This document shows, piece after piece, positions 61,730-64,000 of a stretch of DNA of 64,000 bases (positions within the stretch are counted from its first letter, which is position 1; every line of letters starts with the position of its first letter). The notes under the pieces are model-generated. The model was not told the DNA's origin. It saw only the letters and a program-made list of their open reading frames with translations, and did not search any database. A program made the position numbers and the translations under genes. The stretch is from Sinorhizobium psoraleae. GTDB lineage: Bacteria; Pseudomonadota; Alphaproteobacteria; Rhizobiales; Rhizobiaceae. The DNA lies in the NCBI RefSeq assembly GCF_013283645.1, contig NZ_JABEKV010000008.1, positions 62,001 to 126,000 of the forward strand, in the 5' to 3' direction.

Positions 61730-62536
61730 TTGAATTCTCACTTCTCACAACGCTCTTCCCCGACGAAGGAAGACGCCATTGAGGCCAAGGCCTTCGTGGA
61801 TCTGCACAGGGTCTCACCCGAACATCTCCGGGTTGAGGAACAGTTCGAGTGCGTTTCCATCAACGGGGGATGCGCGATCTCGCTGCCAAGCGCACCTGCG
61901 ATCGGGCTAAATCGGGTTCTGGGGCTAGGGTCCGTTGCGGATCTAGACAAAGCACACAACTGGATGGGTCGAAAGGCGGGGAACCGGTTCCTGCAATTGA
62001 ATGTAGACACCGCCTCTGACGAGGTAAGAACCTGGATTCAATGTAAGGATCTGCTCGAACATGGTCCCGGCTGGGCAAAGCTCACCCGCAGCGCGCCCCT
62101 GGGCAGCCTCAAGCCGCCCGGCAATCTCCGTACCCGGAGGGTACAAATTGACGAAGCGCCGATCTTCGGATCGATGATGTGCAAAGGATTCGATTTTCCG
62201 CAAACCCTGGCCTCCCTTTGGTCATCCATTGTGGGCAAAGAGGGCTGGTCGTGCTTTTTCGCTTTGGATGGGGAAACCCCTATCGGAACTGGCGCCATGT
62301 ACGCGTCCGGGACGTACGCGTGGTTAGGTGGTGGTACCACACTCCCCGAGTTCCGAAATCGTAGCGTTCAAAAAGCGCTCATCCAGACCCGCACCGAGCA
62401 CGGGATCGCGCAAGGCGTCTCGACATTCGTTGTCGAAACAGAAGTGCCCTCGCATGGTAAACCCAATATTTCCTATGCAAACCTCAGGAAGATGGGTTTT
62501 CAGCACGCGTATGACCGCAGGAACTTCAAGCTGTGA
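61730..62536 (+). CDS. GNAT-family N-acetyltransferase-like protein
   Basis: About 268 residues from a TTG at 61730 that follows CAGGAG at good spacing; the frame stays open to a TTG at 61694. The C-terminal half has the GNAT pattern: FFALDGETPIGTGAMYASGT, AWLGGGTTLPEFRNRSVQKA and ETEVPSHGKPNISYANLRKM with the final helix NLRKMGFQHAYDR. A Q/R-x-x-G-x-G/A loop is not clear (RNRSVQKAL), so acetyl-CoA binding is likely but degenerate. The N-terminal half has no recognised domain. Confidence 0.75.
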   Translation: MNSHFSQRSSPTKEDAIEAKAFVDLHRVSPEHLRVEEQFECVSINGGCAISLPSAPAIGLNRVLGLGSVADLDKAHNWMGRKAGNRFLQLNVDTASDEVRTWIQCKDLLEHGPGWAKLTRSAPLGSLKPPGNLRTRRVQIDEAPIFGSMMCKGFDFPQTLASLWSSIVGKEGWSCFFALDGETPIGTGAMYASGTYAWLGGGTTLPEFRNRSVQKALIQTRTEHGIAQGVSTFVVETEVPSHGKPNISYANLRKMGFQHAYDRRNFKL

Positions 62537-62709
62537 AACATTGATGACTGTCTTTCCTTGGGCGATCTGGTGGGCGAGATGCGGACGACGATGGAGCCGG
62601 AATGGTCGAGGCAGTTTGATCTTGACCCGGCTCCGATCTTGCTGCCGCGCGGGGGCGCTGGCGAAGTCCTGCCAGCCTGGCTGACAACGTCGATGTCCCG
62701 ACGCCGCGC

Positions 62710-63493
62710 TCAACGCGGTGCCACGCTCAGTCGTTCGAGGAATTCAATTGCGGCCTCGACACCCCGTTCCCTCGCTAAGGCCGTGCTCAGCTCCGCCGCG
62801 CGAGCCCGCATGGTAGCCGCGTCCATCGTTTTCAGCGCTTTTGCCAGCCCGGCAGCGCTGAGCGTCTTCCAGGCGAGTGGGGCGGGACCAGTGCCAAGCG
62901 TCGCTACCCGCCTGCCCCAGAAGGGCTGGTCGCCGAAGAAAGGGAAGATCTGCGTGGGCAGCCCTGCACGAAGGCACGCCGCGGTCGTTCCTGCTCCCCC
63001 GTTGGTGGATGGCCGCACTTGCCCGTGGCAACAACCCATCGTGTGGCGCGCTGGTCAGGAAGAACGCACGTGAGGTCGCATCCACTCTACCGATCGTGCC
63101 GCCCCCGCCGGCCAGCGGGGCCCGCTTGCCCGTGATTTCGAGGGCCTTCAGGATCATGTCCGTCATCGCCGAAGGGTCGATCCCCGGCATGCTCCCGAAA
63201 CCGAAATAGACGGGTGGGGACCCAGCGCCTCGTCAGGTTGCCAATCGGGGCCGTCGAGGAACCAATATCCGGTGACCAGCACGTCCGGACCCCAGTCCGT
63301 CGGTTTCGGGAGTACTGCGGGGCTATAGGCGTAAAGTGTACCTGCCGCCGGCTTGCGAGTAGTCTTTCCAGATAGGCCGAGTGTGTTTGCGCGCCACGCC
63401 TGGACCTCATGTCCACGCGCCATCGGGCCCATAGCCAACGCAATGTGAGGCTGGACGTCACCGCGTGCCGAGGGTTTCAATTGCGATACGCAT
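62710..63493 (-). pseudogene. UDP-glycosyltransferase (GT1-type) with deletion and frameshifts
   Basis: Reading from 63493, MRIAIETLGTR then, one frame over, GDVQPHIALAMGPMARGHEV is the start of the family. It jumps directly to TLGLSGKTTRKPAAGTLYAY, so a large part of the N-terminal domain is missing. After VLVTGYWFLDGPDWQPDEAL a frame change leads to MPGIDPSAMTDMILKALEIT and ASAAIHQRG; another change leads to GGAGTTAACLRAGLPTQIFP with FFGDQPFWGRRVA, the nucleotide-sugar binding region. At least three shifts and a deletion: nonfunctional. Confidence 0.8.
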
Positions 63494-63857
63494 GGACCCT
63501 CAGTACACCATGCGTAGCGAATGTCCGGTCGTTGCGATGCTGACCCTATACCGGCCGGTCGGGTGTCGGCCCACCGCTGACAGCTTCGCGCCCCATACGG
63601 GTCATCGAGCCACCTGTCGCTGTTGCTGCAAAGGGACGCAGTGACAACGCGGGCCGTAGTTGCGCCCCCATTTCGGACGTTTGCACAATTGACCGCACGT
63701 CGCAAAAGCGGACGTCGCGTCGTTCCGACAAACTTGACGCGACGACGAGAATTCCTAGTCGACAAAAATGCATCCCGGTGCGATCGTTTGTTTGTAATCG
63801 CAGACCTATGGCGTGAAGCCTGGAATTGACCTCCCGCGACGACTTGGTATTCCTTAC
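63494..63857. other. Intergenic region, nothing recognised
   Basis: About 360 bases between the glycosyltransferase remnant and the SDR stop. Short open frames only. Confidence 0.4.
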
Positions 63858-64000
63858 CTACACGTCGAAATTTGTCGGCAAGACAATCATGTCCCGGATC
63901 GTGACGTTTCGGGGGCGGGTCAGCATGAAGATAATGGCATCGGAGACCTCTGAGGGCTCGATCAGACTTCCATTAGCTTTTGCCTTCTCAAGGTTTTCCG
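63858..64000 (-). CDS. SDR-family oxidoreductase, C-terminal part (cut by window edge)
   Basis: About 47 C-terminal residues: LIEPSEVSDAIIFMLTRPRN, then VTIRDMIVLPTNFDV and a TAG stop at 63858. The T-R-P-R-N-V-T-I-R-D...L-P-T-N-F-D end is characteristic of YdfG-like short-chain dehydrogenases. The catalytic tyrosine and Rossmann fold lie outside the window, so the substrate is unknown. Confidence 0.85.
   Translation of the reverse strand, partial: ENLEKAKANGSLIEPSEVSDAIIFMLTRPRNVTIRDMIVLPTNFDV

Overview
The window is high-GC, tightly packed DNA that reads as an alphaproteobacterium of the Rhizobiaceae, most like Sinorhizobium/Ensifer, and probably an accessory replicon (megaplasmid or chromid). 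The evidence is an imuA-imuB-dnaE2 mutagenesis cassette behind a GTTC-N7-GTTC LexA box, a fixNOQP-type cbb3 oxidase cluster, sugar ABC transporters with FadR-type regulators, many regulator/enzyme pairs, and no ribosomal, tRNA or core-metabolism genes. The organism and replicon assignments are inference; no search was run.

Layout. 1-432: tail of an MFS transporter. 829-7810: DNA-damage tolerance block, with imuA-imuB-dnaE2 on the minus strand and, divergently, a small Cys-rich protein plus dinB; a LexA box lies in the divergent promoter. 8144-9376: exported endonuclease/exonuclease/phosphatase protein, then a decayed DJ-1/PfpI gene. 9814-14275: minus-strand operon of a Tm-1-like ATP-binding protein, a TIM-barrel 'PEP hydrolase' family protein, a cupin and an M24 peptidase, with a divergent TetR gene and a strong palindrome between them. 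14622-20335: complete carbohydrate ABC importer (binding protein, two permeases, a 67-aa membrane protein, two ATPases). 20450-25406: sugar or sugar-acid catabolic genes (2-hydroxyacid dehydrogenase, GntR/FCD regulator, enolase-superfamily dehydratase, two TIM-barrel epimerases). The ABC promoter and the 24.3-24.5 kb divergent promoter carry the same pair of operator-like palindromes, so they probably form one regulon.

25926-34866: an internally deleted SAM/cyclase/AAA/TPR gene, a VOC-cupin pair with a divergent TetR, LysR and DJ-1 genes, and a membrane-anchored AraC regulator followed by an exported alpha/beta hydrolase, flanked by related TCGCAAAA...TTTTGCGA repeats. 34867-39936: gene-poor DNA with YidB-like and GlsB/YeaQ-like genes, a relaxase tail that stops exactly at the end of an ABC exporter gene, and a possible recombinase tail. 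39937-43472: VapC/FitA-type toxin-antitoxin pair, a HisKA_2 sensor kinase and a diguanylate cyclase. 43606-50909: cbb3 oxidase operon ccoNOQP, a 63-aa protein, a DUF2189 protein, ccoI, ccoS and a small membrane protein, without ccoG or ccoH. 51224: cold-shock protein.

52270-64000: redox and detoxification genes (spermidine-synthase-like protein, AraC, nitroreductase, AhpD-like protein, broken azoreductase, DUF3788, quinone oxidoreductase, LysR plus Tat-exported MBL hydrolase, flavin-nucleotide-binding protein, DUF1348, GNAT), a broken glycosyltransferase, and the C-terminal end of an SDR at the right edge. Frameshifted genes are concentrated in these last 9 kb. No intact transposon, CRISPR array, rRNA or tRNA was seen.
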